Notes: generated by a model not told the origin, from the letters alone. DNA of 64,000 bases from an uncultured Bacteroidales bacterium (GCA_934728255.1 CAKVEC010000003.1:1-64000); one strand, 5' to 3'. Positions 25,921 through 35,170 are shown, counted from the stretch's first letter. Translations and numbers: made by a program.

Positions 25921-26331
25921 ATGTCAGAGCAAATACGGCACGAAGGGGTTGTTATGTCCGTGTTCGGACAGACAGCGCGTATACGGATTGTGCAGGCAAG
26001 TGCATGTAGCACCTGCTCGGCGCGAAGTATGTGTATGTCGTCCGAGAGTCAGGAAAAGGATATGGATGCCGTAATGCTTGAGCCTATGCAGGCAGGCGAC
26101 AGGGTGGAGGTTATGGTGCAGGAGCGACTGGCGTGGAAAGGCGTGCTGCTCGCATACATAATGCCCTTTGTGGTTATGCTTGCGGTCATAGCAGGGTTGG
26201 AGTGGGTGTTAGACAGCGAGGCGGTCATTGGCACGATTGCCCTCTGTGCGGTGGCACTCTATTACCTCATTCTCTCATTTTTCAGAAACAAACTGCAAAA
26301 ACAATTTTCCTTTACGGCTCGTAAACTTTGA
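25921..26331 (+). CDS. rseC: SoxR-reducing / sigma-E regulator-like protein RseC
   Basis: A 136-residue membrane protein. I use the ATG at 25921 (MSEQIRHEGVV) because family members begin this way. An in-frame ATG at 25894 adds nine residues and follows an AGGAGG at 25881-25886 eight bases away, a strong Shine-Dalgarno sequence rarely used in Bacteroidota, so that start remains possible. Cysteines CSTCSARSMC at about 26-35 form the family redox or FeS motif, and two membrane helices follow (about 76-98 and 103-121). RseC sits first in Bacteroidota rnf operons and is thought to assist Rnf assembly or electron flow. The 11-bp array separates it from rnfB. Confidence 0.85.
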   Translation: MSEQIRHEGVVMSVFGQTARIRIVQASACSTCSARSMCMSSESQEKDMDAVMLEPMQAGDRVEVMVQERLAWKGVLLAYIMPFVVMLAVIAGLEWVLDSEAVIGTIALCAVALYYLILSFFRNKLQKQFSFTARKL

Positions 26332-26371
26332 TTAGCATTTACTTTCCGTTGATCAACAACCATTAATATTC

Positions 26372-26426
26372 AACCACCTGCGAACCGCCTACGAAGGAAC
26401 TACGAGGGAACTACGAAGGAACTACG
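26372..26426 (+). repeat. 11-bp tandem array, five units
   Basis: Units at 26372, 26383, 26394, 26405 and 26416 drift from AACCACCTGCG to AAGGAACTACG. The spacing is exactly 11 bases although the unit sequence changes. It lies in the rseC-rnfB gap. Confidence 0.85.
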
Positions 26427-26472
26427 AAGAAAAAACATATAACATATTAAACATTTTTCAATAAACAACACA

Positions 26473-27375
26473 ATGAATTTAGTTCTGATTTCTTTGGCCG
26501 TTCTGGGCGTAACGGGATTGGTGTCAGCCTTGCTGCTCTATTTCGTGGCTCAGAAGTTCAAGGTGGAGGAAGACCCGCGCATCGACCAAGTGCAGGAGGT
26601 ACTACCCGGTGCCAACTGCGGCGGATGCGGTTTCGCCGGTTGCCGCGCACTCGCTGAAGCGTGTGTCAAAGCCGACTCGCTCGACGGTCTGCTCTGCCCC
26701 GTCGGTGGTGCGCCCACTATGCAGAAGGTGGGTGAGATACTCGGGATGGCTGCTGCGGCGGCTGAACCCAAAGTGGCGGTCGTACGTTGTAATGGTACCT
26801 GCGCTGCGCGCCCGCGCACAAGCGAGTATGACGGTGTACACAGTTGCCGGATTATGCATAACCTCTATGTAGGTGAGACCGCTTGCGCTTTCGGTTGCCT
26901 CGGTTGTGGCGACTGCGTGGAAGCCTGCCAGTTTGGTGCTATCCATATCAACCCCGAGACGGGGCTGCCGGAGGTGGACGACGAGAAATGTACTGCTTGC
27001 GGCAAATGCGTCAAAGCATGTCCGCGCAACATCATCGAACTGCGCAACAAGGGACCCAAGAACCGCCGTATGGTGGTCGAATGTGTCAATAAGGACAAGG
27101 GTGCTATCGCCCGCAAAGCCTGCACCAACGCTTGTATCGGCTGCGGCAAGTGCCAGAAAATCTGTCCGTTCGACGCAATAACCATAGAGAACAACCTCGC
27201 ATACATCGATTATACCAAATGCCGGCTCTGCCGCAAGTGCGAGGCAGAATGCCCGACGGGGGCTATCCATGCCGTCAATTTCCCGCCGCGCAAACCCGCA
27301 GAACCCCAACCCGCAACGCCCCAAACGGCGCAGCCGACAACGGCAACACCTAAACAAGAGGAGGTCAAAGCATGA
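26473..27375 (+). CDS. rnfB: Rnf complex ferredoxin subunit B
   Basis: A 300-residue subunit of the ion-pumping ferredoxin:NAD+ oxidoreductase. One N-terminal helix anchors it. The 4Fe-4S domain has LPGANCGGCGFAGCRALAEAC at about 43-63. Four ferredoxin-type motifs follow: CLGCGDCVEAC, CTACGKCVKAC, CIGCGKCQKIC and CRLCRKCEAEC (last Cys of each bound to Pro or Gln contexts). The C-terminal tail is Pro/Gln/Thr-rich. It passes electrons from ferredoxin into the membrane complex. The stop overlaps the rnfC start (ATGA), so translation is coupled. Confidence 0.96.
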   Translation: MNLVLISLAVLGVTGLVSALLLYFVAQKFKVEEDPRIDQVQEVLPGANCGGCGFAGCRALAEACVKADSLDGLLCPVGGAPTMQKVGEILGMAAAAAEPKVAVVRCNGTCAARPRTSEYDGVHSCRIMHNLYVGETACAFGCLGCGDCVEACQFGAIHINPETGLPEVDDEKCTACGKCVKACPRNIIELRNKGPKNRRMVVECVNKDKGAIARKACTNACIGCGKCQKICPFDAITIENNLAYIDYTKCRLCRKCEAECPTGAIHAVNFPPRKPAEPQPATPQTAQPTTATPKQEEVKA

Positions 27376-28709
27376 ACACATTCAGAATAGGCGGAGTACA
27401 TCCGCACGACAATAAAATATACTCCGCACACCAACCTATTACGGAGTGCCCGCTGCCCGCCAAGGCTATCATACCTCTGGTACAGCATATAGGCGCACCT
27501 GCCCAACCCGTAGTCGAGAAAGGGCAGAAAGTCAAAGTAGGCGAACTCATCGCCAAAGCAGGGGGCTTTGTGAGTGCCAACGTACACGCACCCTTCAGCG
27601 GTACGATCACCAAAATCGATGCTACTACCGACGCTTGGGGCTTGCGTATGCCTGCTATCTTTATGGATGTGGAGGGCGACGAATGGCTTGAGACCATCGA
27701 CCGCACCGACGCTATCAAACGCGACTGCCCGCTCGAACCCAAAGAGATTGTGGACAAGGTGGCTGCCGCAGGTATCGTCGGCCTCGGTGGCGCATGCTTC
27801 CCTACGCAGGTCAAACTGCTGCCGCCTCCCGGTAAGAAAGCGGAGGTGCTGATTGTCAACGGCGTAGAGTGCGAACCCTACCTGACTTGCGACCACCAAC
27901 TGATGCTCGAACACGGAGAAGAAATCATCATCGGTATCAAAATCCTGATGAAAGCATTGGATATCAACCGCGCCATCATCGGTATTGAGAAGAACAAGCC
28001 CGATGCCATCAACCATATGCGCGCTCTCGCAAGCAAGGAACTCGGTATAGAGGTCAAACCTCTCAAACTCAAATACCCGCAGGGCGGCGAGAAACAACTG
28101 ATCGACGCTTGTATAGGTCGCCAGGTACCGAGTGGCGCACTCCCGATAGAGGTGGGTGCCGTAGTGGACAACGTGGCTACTATATACGCCGTATATGAAG
28201 CCGTGCAGAAGAACAAACCGCTCATCTCACGTGTGATGACCGTTACGGGCAAGAGTCTTGCCAAACCGGGCAACTACTCGGTGCGCTTCGGTACACCGCT
28301 GTCCGATGTGGTGGCTCTCGCAGGTGGAGTTCCCAAAGACACCGGCAAAATCATAGGCGGCGGACCGATGATGGGACGTGCTATGAACAATATTGATATG
28401 CCCGCCAACAAACGTGTCAGCGGCTTGCTGTTCCTCCCTGAGAACGAAAGTCATCGCGCCGAACCGGAGAACTGTATCCGTTGCGCCAAGTGCGTCAGTG
28501 CCTGCCCGATGGGACTGGAGCCCTACCTGCTCGCCAAGCAGGCGGAGAAACAGATGTGGGACGATATGGAGAAACACTCGATTATGGATTGTATCGAGTG
28601 TGGTTGCTGTATGTTTACCTGCCCCAGTCATCGCCCCTTGCTCGACTATGTCCGCATGGGTAAAGCCACAGTGGGCGGTATCATCCGCGCACGGGCAGCG
28701 AAAAAGTAA
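27372..28709 (+). CDS. rnfC: Rnf complex NADH-binding subunit C
   Basis: A 445-residue soluble/peripheral subunit that carries FMN and binds NADH. GGACFPTQVKLLPPPGKK (about 137-154) is the nucleotide-binding glycine-rich part, NGVECEPYLTCDH the flavin region, and CIRCAKCVSACPMGLEPY plus CIECGCCMFTCPSHRPL are two 4Fe-4S motifs near 367-427. The length is typical for Bacteroidota, which lack the long Ala-rich tail seen in E. coli RsxC. Start overlaps rnfB by 4 bases. Confidence 0.96.
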   Translation: MNTFRIGGVHPHDNKIYSAHQPITECPLPAKAIIPLVQHIGAPAQPVVEKGQKVKVGELIAKAGGFVSANVHAPFSGTITKIDATTDAWGLRMPAIFMDVEGDEWLETIDRTDAIKRDCPLEPKEIVDKVAAAGIVGLGGACFPTQVKLLPPPGKKAEVLIVNGVECEPYLTCDHQLMLEHGEEIIIGIKILMKALDINRAIIGIEKNKPDAINHMRALASKELGIEVKPLKLKYPQGGEKQLIDACIGRQVPSGALPIEVGAVVDNVATIYAVYEAVQKNKPLISRVMTVTGKSLAKPGNYSVRFGTPLSDVVALAGGVPKDTGKIIGGGPMMGRAMNNIDMPANKRVSGLLFLPENESHRAEPENCIRCAKCVSACPMGLEPYLLAKQAEKQMWDDMEKHSIMDCIECGCCMFTCPSHRPLLDYVRMGKATVGGIIRARAAKK

Positions 28710-28751
28710 GAGAAGTGTATGGATTTATTATTGAAGTAAGTAAATCGTTTT

Positions 28752-29750
28752 ATGAAACAACTGATAGTATCTCCCGCACCACACGCCCATAGTGGTGACA
28801 GCGTGCGGAAAAATATGCTCCTTGTCATAGCGGCACTCCTGCCCGCATACATCGTCTCGGTAATCGAGTTCGGCTGGGGAGCACTCATCACAACGGCAAT
28901 CAGCGTCGCAGCTTGTGTAGCCTTCGAGTGGCTGATCGCCAAGTTTATTCTCAAGCAGAAGCCGACTGTCTGCGACTGCTCCGCTATCCTCACAGGTCTC
29001 TTGCTGGCATTCAACTTGCCCAGTAATCTGCCGTGGTGGATCGTAATCATCGGCGCACTCGTAGCCATCGGTGTAGGCAAGATGACCTTCGGCGGACTGG
29101 GGCAGAACCCGTTCAACCCCGCACTTGTAGGGCGTGTTTTCCTACTTATCTCCTTCCCCGTACAGATGACCACATGGCCTCGTCCGCTCGGTTTTGCGGG
29201 CAGTTATGTGGATGCCGAGACTGGGGCTACTCCCTTGGCTCTGCTCAAGCAGGGTATCAAAGGCGGCGATAGCAGCGTAGTGAGCCAACTGCCTGATCTC
29301 TGGGACGCTTTTGTAGGCGTGATGGGCGGTTCGCTCGGTGAGGTTTGCGCCTTGGCTCTCCTTGTGGGCGGCATCTTCCTTATCTGCACACGTGTTATCA
29401 CATGGCATATACCTGTCAGCATCCTTGCTACCGTAGCCCTCTTTGCAGCGGTTACCGGTTGGTGCGGTGCCCTGCCGGAGGGCTTGACCACAGTGCAGTA
29501 CGTGGCTATGACGCTCTGCACGGGTGGTATTATGCTCGGTGCATTCTTTATGGCTACTGATTATGTTACCTCGCCTATGACACCATGGGGTAAAATCATC
29601 TTCGGTATAGGTATCGGACTGATTGTGATGGTTATCCGTACATGGGGCGCATATCCGGAGGGAATGTCGTTTGCTATCCTGATTATGAACGCCTGCGTTC
29701 CATTGTTGAACCATATTCGTCCGAAACGCTTCGGAGAAAAGAAAAAATAA
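28752..29750 (+). CDS. rnfD: Rnf complex membrane subunit D
   Basis: A 332-residue integral membrane protein with about nine helices. The segment ETGATPLALLKQ (about 157-168) contains the Thr that is covalently flavinylated with FMN in RnfD proteins. N-terminal SPAPHAHSGDSVRKNM is a family mark. RnfD, together with E and A, forms the membrane part that moves Na+ or H+. It lies 42 bases after rnfC and 12 bases before rnfG. Confidence 0.95.
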   Translation: MKQLIVSPAPHAHSGDSVRKNMLLVIAALLPAYIVSVIEFGWGALITTAISVAACVAFEWLIAKFILKQKPTVCDCSAILTGLLLAFNLPSNLPWWIVIIGALVAIGVGKMTFGGLGQNPFNPALVGRVFLLISFPVQMTTWPRPLGFAGSYVDAETGATPLALLKQGIKGGDSSVVSQLPDLWDAFVGVMGGSLGEVCALALLVGGIFLICTRVITWHIPVSILATVALFAAVTGWCGALPEGLTTVQYVAMTLCTGGIMLGAFFMATDYVTSPMTPWGKIIFGIGIGLIVMVIRTWGAYPEGMSFAILIMNACVPLLNHIRPKRFGEKKK

Positions 29751-29762
29751 GGAGGCACTACT

Positions 29763-30431
29763 ATGGCTAAACTACAAAGCAATTTCAAGAATATGGCTCT
29801 TTCGCTCACCTGCATCACCCTTGTGGCGGCTGCGGCACTGGCAGGAGTATATATGCTTACCAAGCAGACTATTGATGAGCAGGCGGTAGCAAAACAGACT
29901 GCTGCTATCAGTGCCGTTCTGCCCCAGCACGACCGTATTGCCGATGCCGAGGAGGTCAACGGACTGAATGTCTATAAGGCCTATACGGGCGACAAGTTTG
30001 TTGGTGCTGCGGTTGAGTCGTCGGCTGATGGCTTCGGCGGCGTACAGCGCATTATGATCGGCTTCGATACCGAGGGCAATATCGTCAATTACGAAGTTCT
30101 TGAGCAGCAGGAGACTCCGGGTCTCGGTACCCATATCGTCGAGTGGTTCAAGAACGCCGACAAGCCCGGTCAGAACATCATCGGGCGCAAGGCAACGGGG
30201 GCTTTTGCCGTCAGCAAAGACGGTGGTGATGTGGACGCTATTACGGCGGCTACTATCTCCTCGCGTGCTTTTCTCGAGGCAGTCAATAAGGCGTACGCGG
30301 CATACTCCAACGGCGAGGTGGAGGCGGCTACAGGTGCCAGTCGGCAGGCTGAACCACAAGCCGATACCGTGGCAACCGTGGCAGCCGATACCATTCAAAC
30401 AGTTATAGAAACGGAGGCAAACAATGAATAA
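29763..30431 (+). CDS. rnfG: Rnf complex FMN-binding subunit G
   Basis: A 222-residue protein with one N-terminal helix (about 12-32) and a periplasmic FMN-binding domain. The flavinylation site reads DAITAATISS with the modified Thr at about T164; the usual (S/T)GA(T/S)xS motif has Gly where this has Ala. The overall fold signals (GFGGVQRIMIGFD, QQETPGLGTHI) are intact, so I expect it to work. The C-terminus overlaps the rnfE start by 8 bases. The tail is Ala/Thr-rich and probably disordered. Confidence 0.94.
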   Translation: MAKLQSNFKNMALSLTCITLVAAAALAGVYMLTKQTIDEQAVAKQTAAISAVLPQHDRIADAEEVNGLNVYKAYTGDKFVGAAVESSADGFGGVQRIMIGFDTEGNIVNYEVLEQQETPGLGTHIVEWFKNADKPGQNIIGRKATGAFAVSKDGGDVDAITAATISSRAFLEAVNKAYAAYSNGEVEAATGASRQAEPQADTVATVAADTIQTVIETEANNE

Positions 30432-31011
30432 CGCTCTCAAAACATTCACCAACGGTATCCTCAAGGAGAACCCTACCTTCGGGCTTGTACTCGGTATGTG
30501 TCCTACTCTGGCTACCACCACTTCGGCAATCAACGGTATGTCTATGGGCTTGGCTACGATGTTCGTACTCGTATGCTCCAACATGGCTATTTCTTTGCTC
30601 AAAAACCTGATACCTGACAAAGTGCGTATCCCTGCTTTCATCGTTGTTATCGCTACTTTCGTAACAATGGTGCAGTTGGTTATGCAAGCCTACTTGCCCG
30701 GTATTTATGATGTGCTTGGGCTCTTTATCCCGCTGATTGTGGTCAACTGTATCGTTCTCGGGCGTGCAGAGGCTTTTGCTGCTAAAAACAGTGTCGGGCT
30801 CTCTGCTCTCGACGGACTCGGTATGGGACTTGGCTTTACCCTCTCGCTTACCCTTATCGGGGCTGTCCGCGAGTTCTTCGGTACCGGCTGTGTCTTCAAC
30901 TGCCACATCTATAGCGACCACTATAGTATGCTTATCTTCGTCCTCGCACCGGGAGCCTTCCTCGTGCTGGGCTATGTGATGGCAATCGTACAAAAACTCA
31001 TCAAGAAATAA
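30424..31011 (+). CDS. rnfE: Rnf complex membrane subunit E
   Basis: A 195-residue protein with six predicted helices and the family sequence NALKTFTNGILKENPTFGLVLGMCPTLA at its start, including a conserved Cys in GMCP. RnfE and RnfA are homologous to NqrD/NqrE and coordinate a membrane 2Fe-2S cluster between them. The 3' end has GAFLVLGYVMAIVQKLIKK. It follows rnfG with overlap and precedes rnfA by 9 bases. Confidence 0.96.
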   Translation: MNNALKTFTNGILKENPTFGLVLGMCPTLATTTSAINGMSMGLATMFVLVCSNMAISLLKNLIPDKVRIPAFIVVIATFVTMVQLVMQAYLPGIYDVLGLFIPLIVVNCIVLGRAEAFAAKNSVGLSALDGLGMGLGFTLSLTLIGAVREFFGTGCVFNCHIYSDHYSMLIFVLAPGAFLVLGYVMAIVQKLIKK

Positions 31012-31020
31012 TTACGCACT

Positions 31021-31617
31021 ATGGTTTATATTCTGATATTTATCTCTGCGATATTTGTTAATAATATCGTTTTGAGTCAGTTCTTAGGTATATGTCCTTT
31101 TCTGGGCGTAAGTAAGAAAATCGATACCGCTCTGGGTATGGGGGCTGCCGTTACCTTTGTGCTTACTTTGGCTACCGTGGTTACCTACTTGCTGCAAAAA
31201 TTGCTGGTTCTGTGGCAAGTCGAGTTCTTGCAGACCATTCTTTTTATCTTGGTCATCGCGGCTCTCGTACAGATGATAGAACTTGTTCTCAAAAAGATTT
31301 CGCCGTCGCTTTATCAGGCGCTCGGTGTCTTTTTGCCGCTTATCACCACCAACTGCTGTATCCTCGGTGTGGCTATTCTTGTGGCTAACGGTACCAACAA
31401 ACTGCCGCTCGGCGCAGACCACAACCTGCTCACCGGCACGCTGTTCGCTTTTGCCACAGCGTTGGGCTTCACGCTCGCATTGGTGCTCTTTGCAGGTATC
31501 CGTGAGCAACTCTCGATGAACAAAGTGCCGAAGGCTATGGAGGGTACTCCTATCGCCCTCGTTACCGCAGGTCTGCTTGCTATGGCATTTATGGGCTTCA
31601 GCGGCGTTGTCGGCTAA
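31021..31617 (+). CDS. rnfA: Rnf complex membrane subunit A
   Basis: A 198-residue six-helix protein. It begins MVYILIFISAIFVNNIVLSQ and has FLGICPFLGVSKK (Cys for the shared 2Fe-2S cluster) at about 22-34 and TTNCCILGVAILVANG in the second half. It ends the operon; a terminator follows at 31641-31683. All six core rnf genes are present and intact. Confidence 0.96.
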   Translation: MVYILIFISAIFVNNIVLSQFLGICPFLGVSKKIDTALGMGAAVTFVLTLATVVTYLLQKLLVLWQVEFLQTILFILVIAALVQMIELVLKKISPSLYQALGVFLPLITTNCCILGVAILVANGTNKLPLGADHNLLTGTLFAFATALGFTLALVLFAGIREQLSMNKVPKAMEGTPIALVTAGLLAMAFMGFSGVVG

Positions 31618-31640
31618 TCCTGTATTCCTCTCTTTTTGTC

Positions 31641-31683
31641 AAAGCCTGCCTGCGTAGTTTATGCTACAAGGGCAGGCTTTGTC
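31641..31683 (+). terminator. Intrinsic terminator of the rnf operon
   Basis: AAAGCCTGCC pairs exactly with GGCAGGCTTT across a 20-base loop that itself contains GTAG/CTAC. A bidirectional layout is possible because the stem starts with AAA and ends with TTT. Confidence 0.85.
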
Positions 31684-31714
31684 ATAATTCCTAATTCTTA
31701 ATTCATAATCAGTT

Positions 31715-33352
31715 ATGAAACGACTCTTTTCGACTATCTTGGTTATGTGTGCCTTGGGCGTTACCGCCTCTGTGGCATGTACCAATTTTATTGTAGGCAA
31801 GGACGCTTCGGCGGACGGCTCTACGATCATCTCCTATGCAGCGGATAGTTACTCGCTGTATGGTTTCCTCCATTTCTCTCCCGCTGCCGACTATCCTGCG
31901 GGCGCAATGCGTGAGGTCAAAGACTGGGACACCGGTCGTCCGCTCGGACAGATCCCGCAAGTGGAGCATACTTATAGTGTGGTAGGCAATATGAACGAGC
32001 ACCAACTGACTATCGGCGAGACCACGTGGGGCGGACGTGCCGAACTATGGGATACCGTCGGTATCGACTACGGAAGCCTGATTTACATTGCTCTCGAGCG
32101 TTGCAAGACCGCCCGCGAAGCCATCGACTGCATTACCTCGCTTGTCGAGGAATACGGGTATGCCAGCGAGGGCGAGACCTTCTCTATAGGCGACCCTAAT
32201 GAGGTATGGATTATGGACTTGATAGGCAAAGGTCCCGGACGGAAGGGGGCTGTTTGGGTGGCTACACGCATACCCGATGACTGTATCTGCGCCCATGCCA
32301 ACCAAGCACGTATCACGAATATCAATTTTAAGGATAAGAAAAACTGGCTCTATTCCAAGGATGTAATCAAGTTCGCCCGCGAGAAAGGCTATTTCTCGGG
32401 TAAGGACGCCGATTTCTCTTTCCAAGCAGCGTATGCGCCGTTCGATTTCTCGGGGCTGTATGTCTGCGAGGCGCGTGTATGGAGTTTCTTCCGCCATTTC
32501 TCCGACGATATGGAGCAATACTTTGATTACGCTACGGGTAAGACGTTCCTCGAGACCAGTGGCAAAGACGCGGGAACGCCTATGCCGCTCTATATCCGTC
32601 CGAACCACAAAGTGAGCGTACAGGAAATAAAAGACTGTATGCGCGACCAGTACGAAGGCACACCGCTCGACATCACACAAGGCACCGATGCCGGTCCGTG
32701 GAACACCAAACTGCGCTACGGTTCTCTCACTTTCAAACTCGACAGCACCTCCTACTGGTACGAGCGCCCGACGGCTACCCAGCAGACTGCCTGGTCGTTT
32801 GTGGCGCAGATGCGCGGCTATGCCGACCCCAAAGCGGGCGGTATATTCTGGTTCGGCGTGGACGATGCCGCAACCAATGTTTATGTGCCGATCTATTGCC
32901 GTATCAACCACATTCCCGAATGTTTCGCCGAGGGCAACGGCGACCTGTACACCTATTCGCCCACATCGGCGTGGTGGACTTTCAATATCGTGGCTAACTG
33001 GGCATACACCAAGTACTCCCGTATGAAGCCCGAGATCGTCAAGGTGCAGCAGATGTTGGAGGAAAAATTCAATGCCCAGATAGAGGGTGTGGACGCACAA
33101 GCCGCCGCAATGGACGACGAGGACGCACGCCGTTTCCTCACCAACTACAGTTGCGCACAGGCGGACAATACTATGATCGAGTGGCAGAACCTCGGTATCT
33201 ATCTTATGGTCAAATATCTCGACGGACAGGAGCGTAAAGAGGAGAACGGACAGTTCAAACGCAATGCGTATGGCGAACCGACAAGTCCCAACCGCCCCGC
33301 TTTCCCCGAATCGTATCTCAGAACTTTCAAAAACGAAATAGCACATGAATAA
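31715..33352 (+). CDS. C69 family dipeptidase (N-terminal nucleophile)
   Basis: A 545-residue exported peptidase. The signal sequence is cut before C22 in SVACTNFIVGKDAS, and this Cys becomes the N-terminal nucleophile, as in C69 dipeptidase A (PepD of lactobacilli). SADGSTIISYAADSY and EGETFSIGDPNEVWIMDLIGKGPG (about 155-178) are family segments. It cleaves dipeptides, probably in the periplasm. It overlaps by 8 bases with the next gene, another dipeptidase of a different family, so the pair would release free amino acids from imported peptides. Proteolytic removal of the signal is required for activity. Confidence 0.9.
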   Translation: MKRLFSTILVMCALGVTASVACTNFIVGKDASADGSTIISYAADSYSLYGFLHFSPAADYPAGAMREVKDWDTGRPLGQIPQVEHTYSVVGNMNEHQLTIGETTWGGRAELWDTVGIDYGSLIYIALERCKTAREAIDCITSLVEEYGYASEGETFSIGDPNEVWIMDLIGKGPGRKGAVWVATRIPDDCICAHANQARITNINFKDKKNWLYSKDVIKFAREKGYFSGKDADFSFQAAYAPFDFSGLYVCEARVWSFFRHFSDDMEQYFDYATGKTFLETSGKDAGTPMPLYIRPNHKVSVQEIKDCMRDQYEGTPLDITQGTDAGPWNTKLRYGSLTFKLDSTSYWYERPTATQQTAWSFVAQMRGYADPKAGGIFWFGVDDAATNVYVPIYCRINHIPECFAEGNGDLYTYSPTSAWWTFNIVANWAYTKYSRMKPEIVKVQQMLEEKFNAQIEGVDAQAAAMDDEDARRFLTNYSCAQADNTMIEWQNLGIYLMVKYLDGQERKEENGQFKRNAYGEPTSPNRPAFPESYLRTFKNEIAHE

Positions 33353-34805
33353 CCTCGAACCGCGCGAAGTATTCGACATCTTCGCACAGATAAACCAAGT
33401 TCCGCGCCCCTCCAAGCACGAGGAGCGAATCTCGCAATGGCTGCAGGATTTTGCCCACGAGAACCATATCGAATATACCGTCGATGAGGCAATGAATGTC
33501 ATCATGCGCAAGCCAGCCACAGCGGGCTACGAGCAGCACGAGGGCGTTATCCTTCAGGCACATATGGATATGGTCTGCGAGAAAAACAGCGATGTGCAGC
33601 ATGATTTTTATAAAGACCCTATTCTGACCTATGTGGACGGCGAATGGCTCAAAGCGAAAGGCACCACCCTCGGTGCGGACAATGGTATCGGCATTGCTAT
33701 GGCGTTGGCAGTGATGACCGACGATACATTGCAGCACCCTGCGCTCGAGTGTCTCTTTACCGTGGACGAGGAAACAGGGCTCACAGGGGCTTTCAAACTG
33801 CAGGACGGCTACCTTAACGGCAAACGCCTGATCAACCTCGACTCCGAGGACGACGGGCAGATCTTCATCGGTTGCGCCGGCGGTATCGACACACTGGCGA
33901 AGATGCACTATACGCCTGCTTCCTTGCCTGCATCACACCGCTGGTTTGCCGTGCGCCTGAGCGTTGGCGGACTGATGGGCGGGCACTCCGGTGACGACAT
34001 CAACAAGGGGCGTGGTAATGCCAACAAGGTGATTGTCAATTTCCTGAATATCCTGATGACCAAGACCGAGTTCCAACTCGCATCCATCAGCGGCGGCAAC
34101 CTCCGCAATGCCATTGCCCGCGAAGCGGAAGCCCTTGTCTGCGTGCCTGTGGAGTACAAAGAGCAACTGCGTGCCGACTGGAATATCTATACCGCCGATG
34201 TGGAGCGCGAACTCGGTGCGGTGGAGAAAGACCTCCGTCTTGAACTTGAGTCTGCACCACTTCCCGAGATTGTCATCCCCGAGAAACAGGCGTACCAACT
34301 CATTATGGCACTCTACGCCTGCCCACATGGTATGGTGGCTATGAGCAAGGATATGCCGGGATTGGTGGAAACCAGCACCAACCTAGCCTCTATCAAGATG
34401 AAAACAGAGGCGGACGGTACGCCCTTCGTGGAGATCAATACCAGTCAGCGTTCGTCGGTCGAGGCGCAGAAGCACCACATCAAAGACCGCGTGGAGTACA
34501 GTCTCGCTATGGCTTGCGACGAGGTAACGCACGGCGACGGCTATCCAGGCTGGGCACCCAATGTCCATTCCCCGCTATTGGAGGCTACCAAACAGGCGTA
34601 TATCGACCTTTTCCATACAGCACCGCAAGTGCTCGCTATCCATGCGGGGCTCGAGTGCGGATTGTTCTTGGAGAAATATCCTTACTTGGATATGGTCAGT
34701 ATCGGTCCGCAGATGTACGGCGTCCACTCCCCGCAGGAGAGACTCTCTATTCCCTCTACTGCACGTTGCTACCAATGGCTTCGCCATACCTTGGAAATGC
34801 TGTAG
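33345..34805 (+). CDS. pepD: Cytosol non-specific dipeptidase / aminoacyl-histidine dipeptidase (M20)
   Basis: A 486-residue zinc peptidase. Metal and catalytic residues are seen in ILQAHMDMVCEKNSD (about 71-85, His and Asp), GTTLGADNGIGIAMALAV (about 106-123), FTVDEETGLTGAF (about 140-152; Glu pair), NLDSEDDGQ, and the His in the MGGHSGDDI and HAGLECGLF segments. It has no signal, so it acts in the cytoplasm on dipeptides including carnosine-like ones. It starts inside the end of the C69 peptidase gene (8-base overlap), indicating coupled translation. The strong terminator at 34828-34867 closes the unit. Confidence 0.95.
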   Translation: MNNLEPREVFDIFAQINQVPRPSKHEERISQWLQDFAHENHIEYTVDEAMNVIMRKPATAGYEQHEGVILQAHMDMVCEKNSDVQHDFYKDPILTYVDGEWLKAKGTTLGADNGIGIAMALAVMTDDTLQHPALECLFTVDEETGLTGAFKLQDGYLNGKRLINLDSEDDGQIFIGCAGGIDTLAKMHYTPASLPASHRWFAVRLSVGGLMGGHSGDDINKGRGNANKVIVNFLNILMTKTEFQLASISGGNLRNAIAREAEALVCVPVEYKEQLRADWNIYTADVERELGAVEKDLRLELESAPLPEIVIPEKQAYQLIMALYACPHGMVAMSKDMPGLVETSTNLASIKMKTEADGTPFVEINTSQRSSVEAQKHHIKDRVEYSLAMACDEVTHGDGYPGWAPNVHSPLLEATKQAYIDLFHTAPQVLAIHAGLECGLFLEKYPYLDMVSIGPQMYGVHSPQERLSIPSTARCYQWLRHTLEML

Positions 34806-34827
34806 TGTATTATAATTGTGTTCTCTA

Positions 34828-34867
34828 AACGAGGCTGTCTGACGATACTTGTCGGGCAGCCTCGTTT
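34828..34867 (+). terminator. Intrinsic terminator of the dipeptidase operon
   Basis: AACGAGGCTG.CTGAC pairs with GTCGGGCAGCCTCGTT around GATACTT. The long stem belongs to the shared terminator family. Confidence 0.85.
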
Positions 34868-34923
34868 GGTTGTAACCCGCTGTTTATGAGACGGTTAGTT
34901 TGTTGGTAGAGCAAAATTATATA

Positions 34924-35011
34924 CGTAACTGCTTGAAATACAAGCAAAAACAGCCTAATCACATACGAATCACATACGAATCACATACAGATGACATACA
35001 GATGACATAGA
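34924..35011 (+). repeat. Dispersed intergenic element with an 11-bp tandem array (copy 2)
   Basis: Five 11-bp units start at 34957, 34968, 34979, 34990 and 35001: three AATCACATAC(G/A), then two GATGACATA units. The ~33 bases upstream match copy 1 (near 1556-1588). The 34806-35271 gap (466 bp) also holds the terminator above and the promoter at 35139-35170; I see nothing coding in it. Confidence 0.85.
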
Positions 35012-35138
35012 CCTGATGGCATAAGGGTGCAGAGAGAAACACACGAATACACAAAACCAGAGGCTGTCTATATTTTTTAGACTATTCTTTGGTTATAGTC
35101 TATCAACAGCACTGTTTCTGTCGCTCTCAGAAATATAA

Positions 35139-35170
35139 TTTGTAGATGTCGCATTTTTTTTGTACCTTTG
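35139..35170 (+). promoter_or_regulatory. Promoter of the DUF3078 gene
   Basis: TTTG at 35139-35142 and TACCTTTG at 35163-35170 with a 20-base gap. The start near 35177 gives a leader of about 95 bases. Confidence 0.8.

Noticed and set aside
32045..33520. 491-codon minus-strand frame opposite the C69 peptidase
   Set aside because: Shadow frame without domain features; the plus-strand gene has signal, Cys nucleophile and tight overlap with pepD.
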